A DNA stretch of 64,000 nucleotides from Hymenobacter ruricola (GCF_015694525.1 NZ_JADQDM010000002.1:186001-250000); one strand, 5' to 3'. Shown: positions 1 through 9,272, counted from the stretch's first letter. Numbers and translations are program-made. The notes: generated from the sequence alone by a model not told the origin.

Positions 1-1689
1 GCACCGGCTCGTGAGGGCGATTCTTCCCTTAAGTCCATCGGGAGCAAGTCCGGTGCCCCCTCCTTTGGCGAGAAGGAGTCAGGGGGTAAGGTCTCGGCCG
101 CGCAGCTCCTGCGCATTGCCCTGCTGGGCACCCGCCAGAGCGGCGAGCCCATTCCCGCCTTCCCCGCGCCCGCCGATTCGCCCGAGCAGCAGCTTCTGCT
201 GGCCGCCGGCACCCTGGCCCTGATGCGCAAGGCCGGCCACCGCCCCACTCCGGCCGCCGCCTCGCCCCTCGCGGCCGCCCCGCCCGAGTTGCTGCCCGTC
301 ATTGGCCCCAAAGGCGCCGATTACCTGCACCAGATGCTCGTCAACAACCTGCACCTGGACTTGCTGCCCGACTACCTGGCCCGCCTGGCCGGCCGCGACC
401 GCCTGGTGCCGCCCCAGTTGCTGGTGCCGCTGCTGCACTACGCCGCCCGCTCGGCCGAAACGCGGGCCGTGCTGGCGCCCGTCATCGGCAGCCGCGGCCA
501 CTGGCTGGCGGCCCTGAACCCCGATTGGGCCCGGCTGGCCGAGGGCATCGCCGCGCCCGCGCCGGCCGAAGCGGAAACCGCCATTTGGGAAACCGGCACG
601 CTGGCCCAGCGCCGCGCCTGGCTTGCGGAGCGTTTCGCGCAGGCGCCCGCCGAGGCCCGCAGCCTGGTGCTGGCGGCTCTGCCCTCCGAGCCGGCCAAGG
701 GGCAGGAGGCGTTTCTTGAAGTGCTGGCTCGCCACCTCCACCCGGAGGCGGAGCCCGTGCTCGAAGCCCTGCTCAAGGCGCGGGGGCAGGACGTGCGCCG
801 CCGCGCCGCGGAGCTGCTGGTGCAGCTGCCCGACGCGGCGCTCACCGGGCGGCTGTGGGCGCGGGCCGCCCCGCTGCTCACGGCCCGGCGCAAGCTACTG
901 GGACTGGGCAAAGCCGCGCTGGAAGTCACGCTGCCCGAAGCCTGGGACAAATCCTGGCTGCTCGATGGCATTGAAGAGAAAAATGCGCGGTTTCTGTCGC
1001 CGTACGGGGCAACCTTTAAAACCGTCGTCGGCCCCGCCACGGCCCGCCTGGCCAACCTGCTGGCCCTGCTGCCGCCCGGCCGCTGGCCCGCTCACCTCGG
1101 CCTCACGCCGCCCGAGCTGCTGGCCGCCGCGCTGGCTTCGGAATGGGCCCTGCCGCTGCTTTCGGCTTGGGCCCAAAGCACGCTGCTGCATCGGGATGCC
1201 GACTTTGCCGCTGCCTTCCTTGCCCTGTGGATGCAGGAGCGGCCGGCCCTGGAAAAAGCCCACTGCGACCGAGGCATCGACTGGGTTTCGTTGGCCGCGC
1301 TGCTTCCCGACGAAACCCGGCAGGAGCTGCTGGTGGCGCCCATCCTGGAGCGCGTGCGCCGCCAGGTGCCCAACTGGACGCAGGACCTCGGCTTTGTGCC
1401 CGCGCCCTGGCCCCGCGCCTTCGGCCTCACGGTGGTGCGGGCCATTGCCAGCCAGCTGGCCAACACGGCCACCCTCTACCAGGTCAACGCCCCGCCCTAC
1501 CACCTGCGCCAGTTGGCCTGGCTGCTGCCGCAAACCGTGGCCGCCAACATTGCCTCCGCCGATGCGGCCGCCGTCATTCAGCAAGCCGAAGCCATCCCCG
1601 ACCTGCACGAAACCCTTCAATCCCAGCTGCAAGCCTTCACCGACACCCTCCGTTTCCAGGCCGATTTGGCGGCGTCGCTGAACGAGTAG
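1..1689 (+). CDS. DUF5691 family protein, 5' end outside the window
   Basis: The frame is open from the first base, so the start lies upstream. The visible 562 residues include the segment LLRIALLGTRQSGEP (about residues 37-51), which I recognise as the N-terminal signature of DUF5691 proteins. The rest is Ala/Leu-rich and helical, with repeat-like segments. No catalytic motif is visible and the biochemical role is unknown. DUF5691 genes are usually found beside a MoxR-type ATPase, a DUF5682 gene and a VWA gene, all of which follow here, which supports the family call. The stop codon TAG (1687-1689) is the TAG of the GTAGAGACGC repeat that begins at 1686, so the present C-terminus may have been set by insertion of that repeat. 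Confidence 0.8.
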   Translation, partial: APAREGDSSLKSIGSKSGAPSFGEKESGGKVSAAQLLRIALLGTRQSGEPIPAFPAPADSPEQQLLLAAGTLALMRKAGHRPTPAAASPLAAAPPELLPVIGPKGADYLHQMLVNNLHLDLLPDYLARLAGRDRLVPPQLLVPLLHYAARSAETRAVLAPVIGSRGHWLAALNPDWARLAEGIAAPAPAEAETAIWETGTLAQRRAWLAERFAQAPAEARSLVLAALPSEPAKGQEAFLEVLARHLHPEAEPVLEALLKARGQDVRRRAAELLVQLPDAALTGRLWARAAPLLTARRKLLGLGKAALEVTLPEAWDKSWLLDGIEEKNARFLSPYGATFKTVVGPATARLANLLALLPPGRWPAHLGLTPPELLAAALASEWALPLLSAWAQSTLLHRDADFAAAFLALWMQERPALEKAHCDRGIDWVSLAALLPDETRQELLVAPILERVRRQVPNWTQDLGFVPAPWPRAFGLTVVRAIASQLANTATLYQVNAPPYHLRQLAWLLPQTVAANIASADAAAVIQQAEAIPDLHETLQSQLQAFTDTLRFQADLAASLNE

Positions 1690-1803
1690 AGACGCAATAT
1701 CTTGCGTCTCGTCGTTGAACGACAGGAACCGCGCCGAACCACCCCAAACCGAGCCCGCGAAACAACATCAGCAACGACGAGACGCAAGATATTGCGTCTC
1801 TAC
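1686..1803. repeat. GAGACGC-family inverted repeat, copy 1
   Basis: Two perfect arms of 32 bases (1686-1717 and 1772-1803) begin and end with GTAGAGACGC / GCGTCTCTAC. Each arm is itself a smaller palindrome around AATATCTT. The central 54 bases resemble the centre of the copy at 20737. It fills the gap between the DUF5691 and MoxR genes. Confidence 0.92.
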
Positions 1804-1817
1804 ATCCCCCAAACCCC

Positions 1818-2906
1818 ATGACGCCCGCCCTGCTCCGCCCCCACGCCGAAGACCTCTACGCCGAAGAGCTCGCCGCCCTCAAAAGCCTCGATACCGCTCG
1901 CCCCAAGCCGCCGGGCTGGCAGCTCTCGCCCTGGGCCGTGGTGACGTATTTGCTGGGCGGCAAGCTCGATAACGGCTTCGAAATCGAGCCCAAGTACATC
2001 GGCCAGCGGCGGCTGATGGAAATTGCCGTGGCCACCCTCGCCACCGACCGCGCCCTGCTGCTGCTCGGCGTGCCCGGCACGGCCAAAAGCTGGGTGAGCG
2101 AGCACCTCACCGCCGCCATCAGCGGGCACACCAACCTGCTGGTGCAGGGCACCGCCGGCACCGCCGAAGACAGCCTGCGCTACTCCTGGAACTACGCCCG
2201 CCTGCTCGCCGAAGGCCCTTCCCTGGGCGCCCTCGTGCCCAGCCCGCTCTACAAAGGCATGGAAACCGGCCAGCTCGTCCGCATCGAAGAACTCACCCGC
2301 ATCCCCTCCGACGTGCAGGACACGCTGCTCACCATGCTGTCGGAAAAAGTGCTGCCCATCCCCGAGCTGAGCACCGAAATCCAGGCCACCCAGGGCTTTA
2401 ACGTCATTGCCACGGCCAACGACCGCGACCGCGGCGTGAACGAGCTGAGCAGCGCCCTGCGCCGCCGCTTCAACGCCGTGGTGCTGCCCCTGCCCGCCAC
2501 GCTGGCCGAGGAAGTGCACATCGTGCAAACCCGCGTGGCCAAGCAGGGCCGGGCCCTGCAGCTGCCCGTGGAGGCCCCCGCGCTGGAGCAAATCAGCCGC
2601 CTCGTCACCGTGTTCCGCGAGCTGCGCGCCGGCGTCACCGACAACGGCAAAACCAAGCTCAAGTCGCCCACCGGCACGCTGAGCACCGGCGAAGCCATCT
2701 CGGTGATGAACGCCGGCCTGGCCCTGGCCGCCTACTTCGGCGATGGCACCCTGCGCGCCCACGACCTGGCCGCCGGCCTCACCGGCGCCGTCATCAAAGA
2801 CCCCGCCCCCGACCGCGTGGTCTGGCTGGAATACCTCGAAACCGTGGTGAAGGAGCGCGAGGGCTGGAAGGATTTGTACCGCGCGTGCCGGGAGGTGGTG
2901 GAGTAG
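1818..2906 (+). CDS. MoxR-like AAA+ ATPase
   Basis: A 362-residue AAA+ ATPase. Walker A is GVPGTAKS (about residues 85-92). The Walker B-like strand is LVRIEEL, with Glu-Glu in place of the commoner Asp-Glu. Sensor 1 is VIATAND, and SSALRRRFN carries the likely arginine finger. MoxR ATPases act as oligomeric chaperones that remodel or insert cofactors into a partner, usually a VWA-domain protein. The likely partner is the VWA gene at 9358, part of the same conserved set but now separated by about 6.5 kb. The ATG at 1818 follows repeat copy 1 by 14 bases. The stop TAG overlaps a GTG start for the next gene by one base. Confidence 0.88.
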   Translation: MTPALLRPHAEDLYAEELAALKSLDTARPKPPGWQLSPWAVVTYLLGGKLDNGFEIEPKYIGQRRLMEIAVATLATDRALLLLGVPGTAKSWVSEHLTAAISGHTNLLVQGTAGTAEDSLRYSWNYARLLAEGPSLGALVPSPLYKGMETGQLVRIEELTRIPSDVQDTLLTMLSEKVLPIPELSTEIQATQGFNVIATANDRDRGVNELSSALRRRFNAVVLPLPATLAEEVHIVQTRVAKQGRALQLPVEAPALEQISRLVTVFRELRAGVTDNGKTKLKSPTGTLSTGEAISVMNAGLALAAYFGDGTLRAHDLAAGLTGAVIKDPAPDRVVWLEYLETVVKEREGWKDLYRACREVVE

Positions 2907-3241
2907 TGAACAACGCTGAAATTATTGCCCGCCTTAAGGAAATGGGACCATTGCCGGACGACAGAACGGCAGCCATTGACACGTTTCCATTGCAAGAGTT
3001 CGACAAGCTTCTTCAGCAGCTTACCGAGCCTTTAGAGCCAAGCCACTCCCTTGCTTTAATTAATTTAGGTCCTCCGCACGATGCTTCTACCTATGAAGTA
3101 GAATGGTCACTGGTTCATGCCGCTGAGAATATTTCTGCCGAAGCATTGCGTGATATTATTCCGCTTGCAAATGACACAGAAGTCAAGCGAATTATTAAAA
3201 TCAGACTAGCCAACTATTTCAAAAGCAACCCTGAAGCATAA
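2906..3241 (+). CDS. Hypothetical protein, low GC
   Basis: A 111-residue protein that I do not recognise. I chose GTG 2906, which shares its first base with the stop of the MoxR gene (TAGTG); an upstream GTG at 2885 is also possible. The sequence is acidic and helical, with no signal peptide or transmembrane segment. Segments such as VEWSLVHAAENISAEALR and VKRIIKIRLANYF resemble small helical-repeat or immunity-type proteins, but that is only an impression. Base composition is visibly more AT-rich than the neighbours, which suggests a later insertion into the conserved cluster, although translation may be coupled to the ATPase gene. Confidence 0.6.
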   Translation: MNNAEIIARLKEMGPLPDDRTAAIDTFPLQEFDKLLQQLTEPLEPSHSLALINLGPPHDASTYEVEWSLVHAAENISAEALRDIIPLANDTEVKRIIKIRLANYFKSNPEA

Positions 3242-3248
3242 GCTAATT

Positions 3249-3776
3249 ATGATGGATACTTCTGCCGCATCCTCTGCCGTAGAAACCCCAAAACCATGCT
3301 GGACGGCCGTTGCTAACATCATTCGGGAACGGCATTACGGGCCCGGTGGGGCAGAAATCCGCTTGGGCACCAAGCATTTTGCGCCGGGGGCGAAAGTTTA
3401 CGTCATTGATTGGTATGGCGGAATGTGTCAACGGATTATAGTGGTGGGGTTGCATCGTAAATCCAGACGCTATATCACCTTGACAATCGACGTCCGGCTG
3501 GTGGAGAATTTGCGTCCCAAAGTCTGCTACGACCCAACCGCTATTGCCAAATTTAATGAGCATTATCCATCAAATTCACGAAGCAATTACAACTATACGA
3601 ACTACCTGACAAAAGAATTTGCTGAAACGGTTTGCCAGTCAATTCCCCTCTGGCAATTAAACTATAAAGCGGCAGCTGAAACGCCAGAGCTCTCAGCTGA
3701 CGAAATAGAGTTTCGCCGTCCCCGTACTCTGCTGTCACGACTTCAGGTTTTTCTTAGCTTCATTTTCAAGAATTAA
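3249..3776 (+). CDS. Conserved hypothetical protein
   Basis: A 175-residue soluble protein starting 7 bases after the previous stop. The segment from GTKHFAPGAKVYVIDWYGG through VVGLHRKSRRYITL to VRLVENLRPKVCY reads as a small beta-rich domain. I recall it from other Bacteroidota hypothetical proteins, often near immunity-like genes. No catalytic residues can be assigned. The C-terminal third is AT-rich and ends in a short hydrophobic helix (VFLSFIF). Together with the preceding gene it forms a low-GC pair inserted between MoxR and the rest of the cluster. Confidence 0.6.
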   Translation: MMDTSAASSAVETPKPCWTAVANIIRERHYGPGGAEIRLGTKHFAPGAKVYVIDWYGGMCQRIIVVGLHRKSRRYITLTIDVRLVENLRPKVCYDPTAIAKFNEHYPSNSRSNYNYTNYLTKEFAETVCQSIPLWQLNYKAAAETPELSADEIEFRRPRTLLSRLQVFLSFIFKN

Positions 3777-4308
3777 CACGGGAACTACCCCGTGCCGGCA
3801 CGAGTCACACAACGCCAAACCTGCTCCGCTGGCGCGCGTCTACGACGCGCTGCCTACAGGATTAGAGCCTCTGGCTCGGGCACCGCGCCACTTGCAAGCT
3901 TCGCCCATTAAAACAATCCAAAAACACCCTTGCCGTAGCCCCCGCTTCTGCCCCAAACCGCTCCACTCCTGCCCTGCCCCACTCCAAACCGCTCCCGCCC
4001 CCAACTACCATCTCCCCGGCGCCTCCAAACCCGCTTTGCGACCATCCATGGCCATTTTGCGCCGCTCCAATCCCGCTCTGGCCTCCTCCAACGTCGCTTT
4101 GCGCTGCGCCAAATCCGGTGCCCGGCGCTCCAATTCGGTTCTGCGATGCTCCAATTTTGTTTTGCGACGGTAGTCAGAACATCCTATTCCCCTGCGCAGT
4201 GCCACCAGCTTCGTAGCTGCTGCAGCATTACTATAGCTGTAAGGGAAGCAGCCCGCTCGCGTCACTCCAAACGGCCCGCAGGTCGCGCGGCTGTTTTCTT
4301 CCCTCCCC
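3777..4308. other. 532-base gap with a 21-bp tandem repeat
   Basis: No convincing gene is visible. The left half (3777-4020) is unremarkable. The middle holds the 21-bp tandem array described separately. The right part (4170-4308) is the leader of the flavoprotein gene. Reading frames on both strands cross the array, but they look like consequences of the repeat. Confidence 0.6.
4021..4167. repeat. Degenerate 21-bp tandem repeat, seven units
   Basis: Seven consecutive 21-base units start at 4021, 4042, 4063, 4084, 4105, 4126 and 4147. The approximate unit is CGCTCCAATnnnGCTTTGCG plus one base. CTCCAA and TTGCG are the best conserved parts. The period is a multiple of three, so the minus strand reads as heptads with a regular Leu (for example LEHRRTELERR). 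Confidence 0.85.
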
Positions 4309-5211
4309 ATGCTTGATTTCGACGCCATTATCATTGGCGGCAGCTACGCCGGCCTTTCCGCCGCCATGGCGCTGGGCCGCTCCCGCCGCCGCGTGCTCCT
4401 GCTCGACGCCGGCCGGCCCTGCAACCGCCAAACGCCCCACTCCCACAACTTCCTCACCCAGGACGGGGCCACGCCGGCCGCCCTGCGCGCCCAGGCCATC
4501 GAGCAAGTTGGCCATTACCCCACCGTCGAGTTGCGGGCTGAGGAGGCCATTGCTGCCACCGCCGTGGCGGACGGTTTCCAAGTCGAAACGGCCGCTGGGT
4601 CCTGCTTCACGGCCCCGAAGCTGCTGCTCGCCACGGGCGTCGTCGACCAGATGCCCGCGCTGCCCGGCTTTGCCGAGTGCTGGGGCATCTCGGTGCTGCA
4701 CTGCCCCTACTGCCACGGCTACGAGGTGCGCGACCAGCGCCTGGGCGTCATCGGCAACGGCGACGTGGGCTTCGAATTTGCCCGCCTGATTCACAATTGG
4801 TCGCCCCGGCTCACCCTCTTCACCGATGGCCTCGCCACGCTCAATCCTGACCAGCAGCAGGCGCTGGCCCGCCACGGCATCGCCGTGGTGGAAACGCCAC
4901 TCGCCGGCATTGCCCATACTCGGGGGCAATTGCAGGCTCTGCAGTTGGCCGGGGGGGCTGCCCATCCGCTCGACGCGGTGTTTGCCCGCGTGCCGTTTGA
5001 GCAGGCCGGTACTCTGGCGCGGCAATTGGGCTGCGCCTTCACGGAAATGGGACACGTGCAGGTCGATGATATGCAGCGCACCGGCGTGTCCGGCTTGTTC
5101 GCGGCCGGCGACGCCACCACGCCGTTTCGGGCAGTTTCGGCCGCTGTGGCGGCTGGGGGCAAGGCTGGCGCACTCATCAACATGGAGCTAATCGCCGAAA
5201 GATTCCGGTAA
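4309..5211 (+). CDS. NAD(P)/FAD-dependent oxidoreductase, thioredoxin-reductase-like
   Basis: A 300-residue flavoprotein. The N-terminal dinucleotide-binding motif is IIIGGSYAGLSAA (about residues 7-19). The redox-active pair is HCPYCHGYE, with Cys132 and Cys135. A second nucleotide-binding segment is LGVIGNGDVGFEF, and the C-terminal FAD motif is GLFAAGDATT. Length and motif order match the thioredoxin reductase / alkyl hydroperoxide reductase F-like family, which passes electrons from NAD(P)H through FAD to a disulfide. No thioredoxin gene is adjacent, so the substrate is unknown. The ATG at 4309 directly precedes the FAD-binding strand. The protein is probably cytosolic. Confidence 0.88.
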   Translation: MLDFDAIIIGGSYAGLSAAMALGRSRRRVLLLDAGRPCNRQTPHSHNFLTQDGATPAALRAQAIEQVGHYPTVELRAEEAIAATAVADGFQVETAAGSCFTAPKLLLATGVVDQMPALPGFAECWGISVLHCPYCHGYEVRDQRLGVIGNGDVGFEFARLIHNWSPRLTLFTDGLATLNPDQQQALARHGIAVVETPLAGIAHTRGQLQALQLAGGAAHPLDAVFARVPFEQAGTLARQLGCAFTEMGHVQVDDMQRTGVSGLFAAGDATTPFRAVSAAVAAGGKAGALINMELIAERFR

Positions 5212-5344
5212 GGCGCGCTATGGGTTGGGCGGGATTTTATTGATTTGCATCCTTGCCCAACTTCTCCCCGCCACCTAGCCCCCTGACGCGGGTTCCGTAT
5301 TAGTCGCTGTCAAGGCCATCCACCCCCTTCATCCCACCTTTTAC

Positions 5345-6244
5345 ATGCGGGAACTCGGTCCTATCTACCAGCATCAGGCCGCGGGCCTACTCCCAACGGA
5401 GCAGCATGAAGCGGCCGGCTTCATCCGCAAGCTCGACAGCTTTGTGCACGCGCCACTCAACCGTGCTGCCGCCAATCGCCTTTTGCCCTTCAGCCAGCAG
5501 CCGACGGTGGTGGCGCTGGTGGCCCGCGTGCTGCCGCAGTACCAACCCTGGGCGCGGCCTTACTACGACATCATCGGCTACTGGTACAGCGTGGCGCTGC
5601 TGTCGCTGGCCCGCAGCGAAGAGGCGTTGCAGGCCCTCGACCAGCTCACCACCGAGGCGTTGGCGGCAGGCTGGACCGACCTGAATTTGCTGCGCCGCAA
5701 CTATAGGTTCTTCCCGGAAGCGGCCGAATTGGCGCCGCTGGCTTCGGCAGTCGACCACTACTTTCAGCAGCTACTTCCCCAAACCGATTCGCTCATCTGG
5801 GCCCGGCAAATTGGCCTGCAAGTGCCCCCGGCCCCCACCTGGCAGGCTTCGTTCGAGCTCTCGACCGATGGAAAGAAGCGGTTTGCCTTTGAGCTTTCGC
5901 CGGCCGAAAAGGCGCAGCGCCTGGAGCTGGCCGTTTCGGTGTACGGCGCGGCCCGGGGCAATGGCCAAAGCTGGGATATCCGTTTCGGGAACGTAGAAAA
6001 CACGACTGCCGGCAATTTTTTTGGGTCATCCACCACGAGCCTGCGCGTGCAGAACCGCTTGCTGGAGCTACCAGCCGCCCCTTCGCTACTGCATTTTGCC
6101 GATACCCTGGCGGCCCTCGAAGCCGCCGTGGGCGCATCCTTCGTGCGCCGGATTTCTTTCAGCTACTTTTCCAACAGCATCAAAAACAGGGGCGCCGTGG
6201 CCAGCTGGCTGGCAGCGCTACCACCCGCCAGCTTACCCAGCTAA
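5345..6244 (+). CDS. Hypothetical protein
   Basis: A 299-residue protein starting at ATG 5345, which I do not recognise. The first half is helical and rich in Ala/Leu. The second half contains strand-like segments (WQASFELSTDGKKRFAFELS, WDIRFGNVENTTAGNFF). There is no signal peptide, transmembrane segment or evident active site. It lies between a flavin oxidoreductase and a 2-oxoglutarate oxygenase on the same strand, with gaps of 133 and 51 bases. It could be co-transcribed with the oxygenase, but nothing in the sequence shows shared function. Confidence 0.65.
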   Translation: MRELGPIYQHQAAGLLPTEQHEAAGFIRKLDSFVHAPLNRAAANRLLPFSQQPTVVALVARVLPQYQPWARPYYDIIGYWYSVALLSLARSEEALQALDQLTTEALAAGWTDLNLLRRNYRFFPEAAELAPLASAVDHYFQQLLPQTDSLIWARQIGLQVPPAPTWQASFELSTDGKKRFAFELSPAEKAQRLELAVSVYGAARGNGQSWDIRFGNVENTTAGNFFGSSTTSLRVQNRLLELPAAPSLLHFADTLAALEAAVGASFVRRISFSYFSNSIKNRGAVASWLAALPPASLPS

Positions 6245-6295
6245 CCCCGCCGCCGCTTCAGGAATTTTCCACTCCAACACTTCCCATCGGTCTTC

Positions 6296-6841
6296 ATGCT
6301 CGTGCATCGCCTCACCGACTCAATCCTTGAAATCCCCGATTTCTTGTCGCCCGCCGAATGCGCCGCGCTAATTGCCCGCAGCGAGCAGCTTGGCTACGCC
6401 GAGGCGGGCGTGGCGACCAGTGCCGGGTCTGAGCTCATCAAAGGCATTCGCAACAATTTCCGGCTCGAATATGCTGATGCGGCCCTGGCCGATTCGTTCT
6501 GGCTCCGCGCCCGGCAGTTTCTGCCCACTGAGCCCGATGGCGCGCCCGCCGTGGGCTTGCACGACCATTTCCGTTTCTACCGCTACGATGTTGGCGAGCG
6601 GTTCAACAAGCACAAGGACGGCCGCATTCGCCCCAGTGCCGACATTGCCAGCCGCTGGACGTTTCTGCTGTATCTGAATGATGGTTTTGTGGGTGGCGAA
6701 ACTGAATTTGAAACCCTGACTGTGGCCCCGCAACGGGGCGCAGCCCTCTGCTTCCGGCACGAGCTGCGCCATAAGGGCTGCGCCGTGACCGAGGGCCGCA
6801 AATACGTGCTACGCACCGACGTGCTTTATCGGGGCAGCTAA
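6296..6841 (+). CDS. 2OG-Fe(II) oxygenase, prolyl-4-hydroxylase-like
   Basis: A 181-residue protein with the P4Hc-type double-stranded beta-helix. The iron-binding pair is HKD (His106, Asp108) after HFRFYRYDVGERFNKHKDG. GGETEFET follows, and the distal ligand is probably His159 in RHELRHKGC. The basic residues after it (EGRKYVLRTD) are the likely 2-oxoglutarate contact. Such enzymes hydroxylate protein or small-molecule substrates using Fe(II), O2 and 2-oxoglutarate. The substrate cannot be read from the sequence. It lies just upstream of the DUF5682 gene, but no family knowledge links the two. Confidence 0.87.
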   Translation: MLVHRLTDSILEIPDFLSPAECAALIARSEQLGYAEAGVATSAGSELIKGIRNNFRLEYADAALADSFWLRARQFLPTEPDGAPAVGLHDHFRFYRYDVGERFNKHKDGRIRPSADIASRWTFLLYLNDGFVGGETEFETLTVAPQRGAALCFRHELRHKGCAVTEGRKYVLRTDVLYRGS

Positions 6842-6965
6842 CGGTCAGGGTCCATCTCGCATCAGTCATTTCTCAAAATCACGCCACCGCCTATATAATT
6901 CGGCGTTTTCCGGCAGTTCCATCCGCTTGCCACTGCGCCTCGTTCACCTGCCTTCCCGCCCACCT

Positions 6966-9272
6966 ATGCCCACCGACCTCCGCCTGTTCGGCATTCGCCA
7001 CCACGGCCCCGGCAGCGCCGCCAGCCTCGTGGCCGCCCTCGAAGCTTTCCGGCCCGACATCGTGCTGCTGGAGTGCCCCGCCGATGCCGAAGCTGCCCTG
7101 GCCACTGCCACCAACCCCGAGTTGGTGCCGCCCGTGGCGCTGCTGGCGTATAATCCCAAACAGCAGGGCCAGGCGTCGTTTTTGCCGTTTGCCGAGTTCT
7201 CGCCGGAGTGGCAGGCGGTGCACTGGTGCGCCCGCAACGCGGCACACGTGCGCTGCATGGATTTGCCGATGGCGCTGCGATTTGGCATGCGGAATGCTGC
7301 AGCACAACAATCTCCGACTAACGATACCAACCCCCAAGTGGAGCCGGTTTCGCCCCCACCAGAAACGCCCACCTCTCCGCTTATTTTGGAAGCAGGACCA
7401 AGTGCAGTTGCGGAGTGTGAACAGAATAAGCCGGAACCCGACACCGACCCCGTGGCCTACATTGCCCGTCTGGCCGGCTACTCTGACTCTGAACAGTGGT
7501 GGGAAACCCACCTCGAACATGCGCCCGGCAACGCCGACACCTTCGCCGTGGTGCTGGACCTGATGACGGCCCTGCGCGAAGAACTGGCCCGCCCCGAAAC
7601 CGAGGAAACCCTGCTCCGCGAGGCCTTTATGCGCGAAACCTTGCGCGCCACCCTGGCCCAGGGTTATGCCCGCGTGGCGGTGGTGTGCGGGGCCTGGCAC
7701 GCCCCCGTGCTGCGCGCCGAGCTGCTGAAAAAAGAAGACAAGGCCCGGCTCAAAGGACTGAAAAAAGTACCCACCGAAACCACCTGGATTCCCTGGACCT
7801 ACGAGCGGCTGTCCTTCAGCTCGGGCTACGGGGCGGGCGTGCTTTCGCCGGCCTGGTACGAGCTGCTGTTTGCCCAGCCCCGCGCGGAAGTCCTGACCCA
7901 CTGGATGGTGCGCGCCACCCGCCTGCTGCGCGGGCAAGACGTGGAAACCTCCTCGGCCCACGCCATTGAGGGCGTGCGGCTGGCGGCGGCGCTGGCCGCC
8001 GTGCGCGGGCTGGCGCTGCCGGGCATCGACGAGCTGCAGGAAGCCGCCGTGGCCATCCTGGGCGGCGGCTACGCCGAGCCGCTGGCCCTGGTGCACAAGG
8101 AACTGGTGATTGGCGTGAAGCTGGGCGAAGTGCCGCCCGGCCTGCCCGCCACGCCCTTGCAGCAGGACCTGGCCCAGCAGCAAAAAACCCTGCGCCTCAA
8201 GCCCGAAGCCCTGCCCAAAGACCTGGACCTCGACCTGCGCCAGCCCGCCCAGCTCGACCGCAGCCACCTGCTGCACCGCCTGCGCTTGCTGGCCATCAAC
8301 TGGGGCGAGCCGCAGGAAGCGGCCGGCAAAAGCGGCACCTTCCACGAGCTGTGGACGCTGGAATGGGAGCCCGAAATGGCCCTCTCCGTCATCGAAGCCG
8401 GCCGCTGGGGCAACACCGTGCTGGCCGCCGCCGCCGCCCGCGCCACCGCCCGTGCCGCCGAGGCCACCAGCCTCGAAGCCGTGAGCAAGCTGCTGGAAGA
8501 TGCCCTGCGCGCCGACCTGGGCGCGGCCATTCCGGCGCTGGTGGGCCGGCTCGAAACCATCGGGGTCGACACCCGCGACGTGACCCATTTGCTAGCCGCC
8601 CTGCCCCCGCTGACCCAGGTGCTGCGCTACGGCAACGTGCGCCGCACCGACACCGCCCAAGTGGCCCAGGTGGTGCAGCAGCTGGTGCCGCGCCTGTGCA
8701 TTGGCCTACCCGCTGCCTGCGCCGGGCTTGATTACGAGGCCGCCAAAGCTCTTTTGGAACGCATCGAAGCCACCCACCAGGCCATCCGCCTGCTCCAAAA
8801 CGACGCGCACGAGGCCGACTGGTACGCTGCCCTGGCCGCCGTGCAGCGCAACGCCGCCAGCAACGGCCTGCTGGCCGGCGCCGCAACCCGCCTGCTCTTC
8901 GACGCCCAGCAAGCTGATGCCGACGCCACGGCCACCTTCCTGGGTCTGGCCCTGGCCCCTGCCCAGCCCACCGACTACGCCACCGCCTGGATTGAGGGTT
9001 TCCTGCGCGGCAGCGGCCTGCTGCTCATTTACCATCGCCAGCTTTTCGACCTGCTCGACCAGTGGTTGAGCGACCTCAACGAGGACACTTTCCGCGCAAT
9101 TGTGCCCCTGCTGCGCCGCGCCTTCACCAACTTTTCGCTGCCCGAGCGGCGGAAGATTCTGGAAATTGCCAGTGCCGATGCAGTCGCTCCGGCGTCGGCG
9201 GCGGAAGTTGATGTTGACTGGGAGCGCGGGGCGCGGGTGCTGCCGGGGCTGCGGGAGCTGCTGGGGGTGTGA
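6966..9272 (+). CDS. DUF5682 family protein of the MoxR/VWA cluster
   Basis: A large cytosolic protein of 768 residues. I chose ATG 6966 because FGIRHHGPGSAASL (residues 8-21), the hallmark of DUF5682, lies right behind it; an in-frame ATG at 6927 would add 13 residues. After GIRHHGPG come VLLECPADAE (Glu36) and, near residue 240, VVCGAWHAPVL. A G-x-x-H motif, a Glu at the end of a strand, and a second G-x-x-H resemble the active-site layout of the TraB/TIKI/EreA-like hydrolase group. That parallel is my inference. The rest is a long Ala/Leu-rich helical region. It belongs with the DUF5691, MoxR and VWA genes. Confidence 0.82.
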   Translation: MPTDLRLFGIRHHGPGSAASLVAALEAFRPDIVLLECPADAEAALATATNPELVPPVALLAYNPKQQGQASFLPFAEFSPEWQAVHWCARNAAHVRCMDLPMALRFGMRNAAAQQSPTNDTNPQVEPVSPPPETPTSPLILEAGPSAVAECEQNKPEPDTDPVAYIARLAGYSDSEQWWETHLEHAPGNADTFAVVLDLMTALREELARPETEETLLREAFMRETLRATLAQGYARVAVVCGAWHAPVLRAELLKKEDKARLKGLKKVPTETTWIPWTYERLSFSSGYGAGVLSPAWYELLFAQPRAEVLTHWMVRATRLLRGQDVETSSAHAIEGVRLAAALAAVRGLALPGIDELQEAAVAILGGGYAEPLALVHKELVIGVKLGEVPPGLPATPLQQDLAQQQKTLRLKPEALPKDLDLDLRQPAQLDRSHLLHRLRLLAINWGEPQEAAGKSGTFHELWTLEWEPEMALSVIEAGRWGNTVLAAAAARATARAAEATSLEAVSKLLEDALRADLGAAIPALVGRLETIGVDTRDVTHLLAALPPLTQVLRYGNVRRTDTAQVAQVVQQLVPRLCIGLPAACAGLDYEAAKALLERIEATHQAIRLLQNDAHEADWYAALAAVQRNAASNGLLAGAATRLLFDAQQADADATATFLGLALAPAQPTDYATAWIEGFLRGSGLLLIYHRQLFDLLDQWLSDLNEDTFRAIVPLLRRAFTNFSLPERRKILEIASADAVAPASAAEVDVDWERGARVLPGLRELLGV

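Noticed and set aside
2885..2905. GTG 2885 as start of the small gene behind MoxR
   Set aside because: It would add seven Gly/Val-rich residues encoded within the MoxR C-terminus; the overlap start at 2906 fits translational coupling better.
6891..8588. A 565-codon minus-strand open frame
   Set aside because: Antisense to the DUF5682 gene, Gly/Gln/His-rich and without any motif; a shadow of a real gene.
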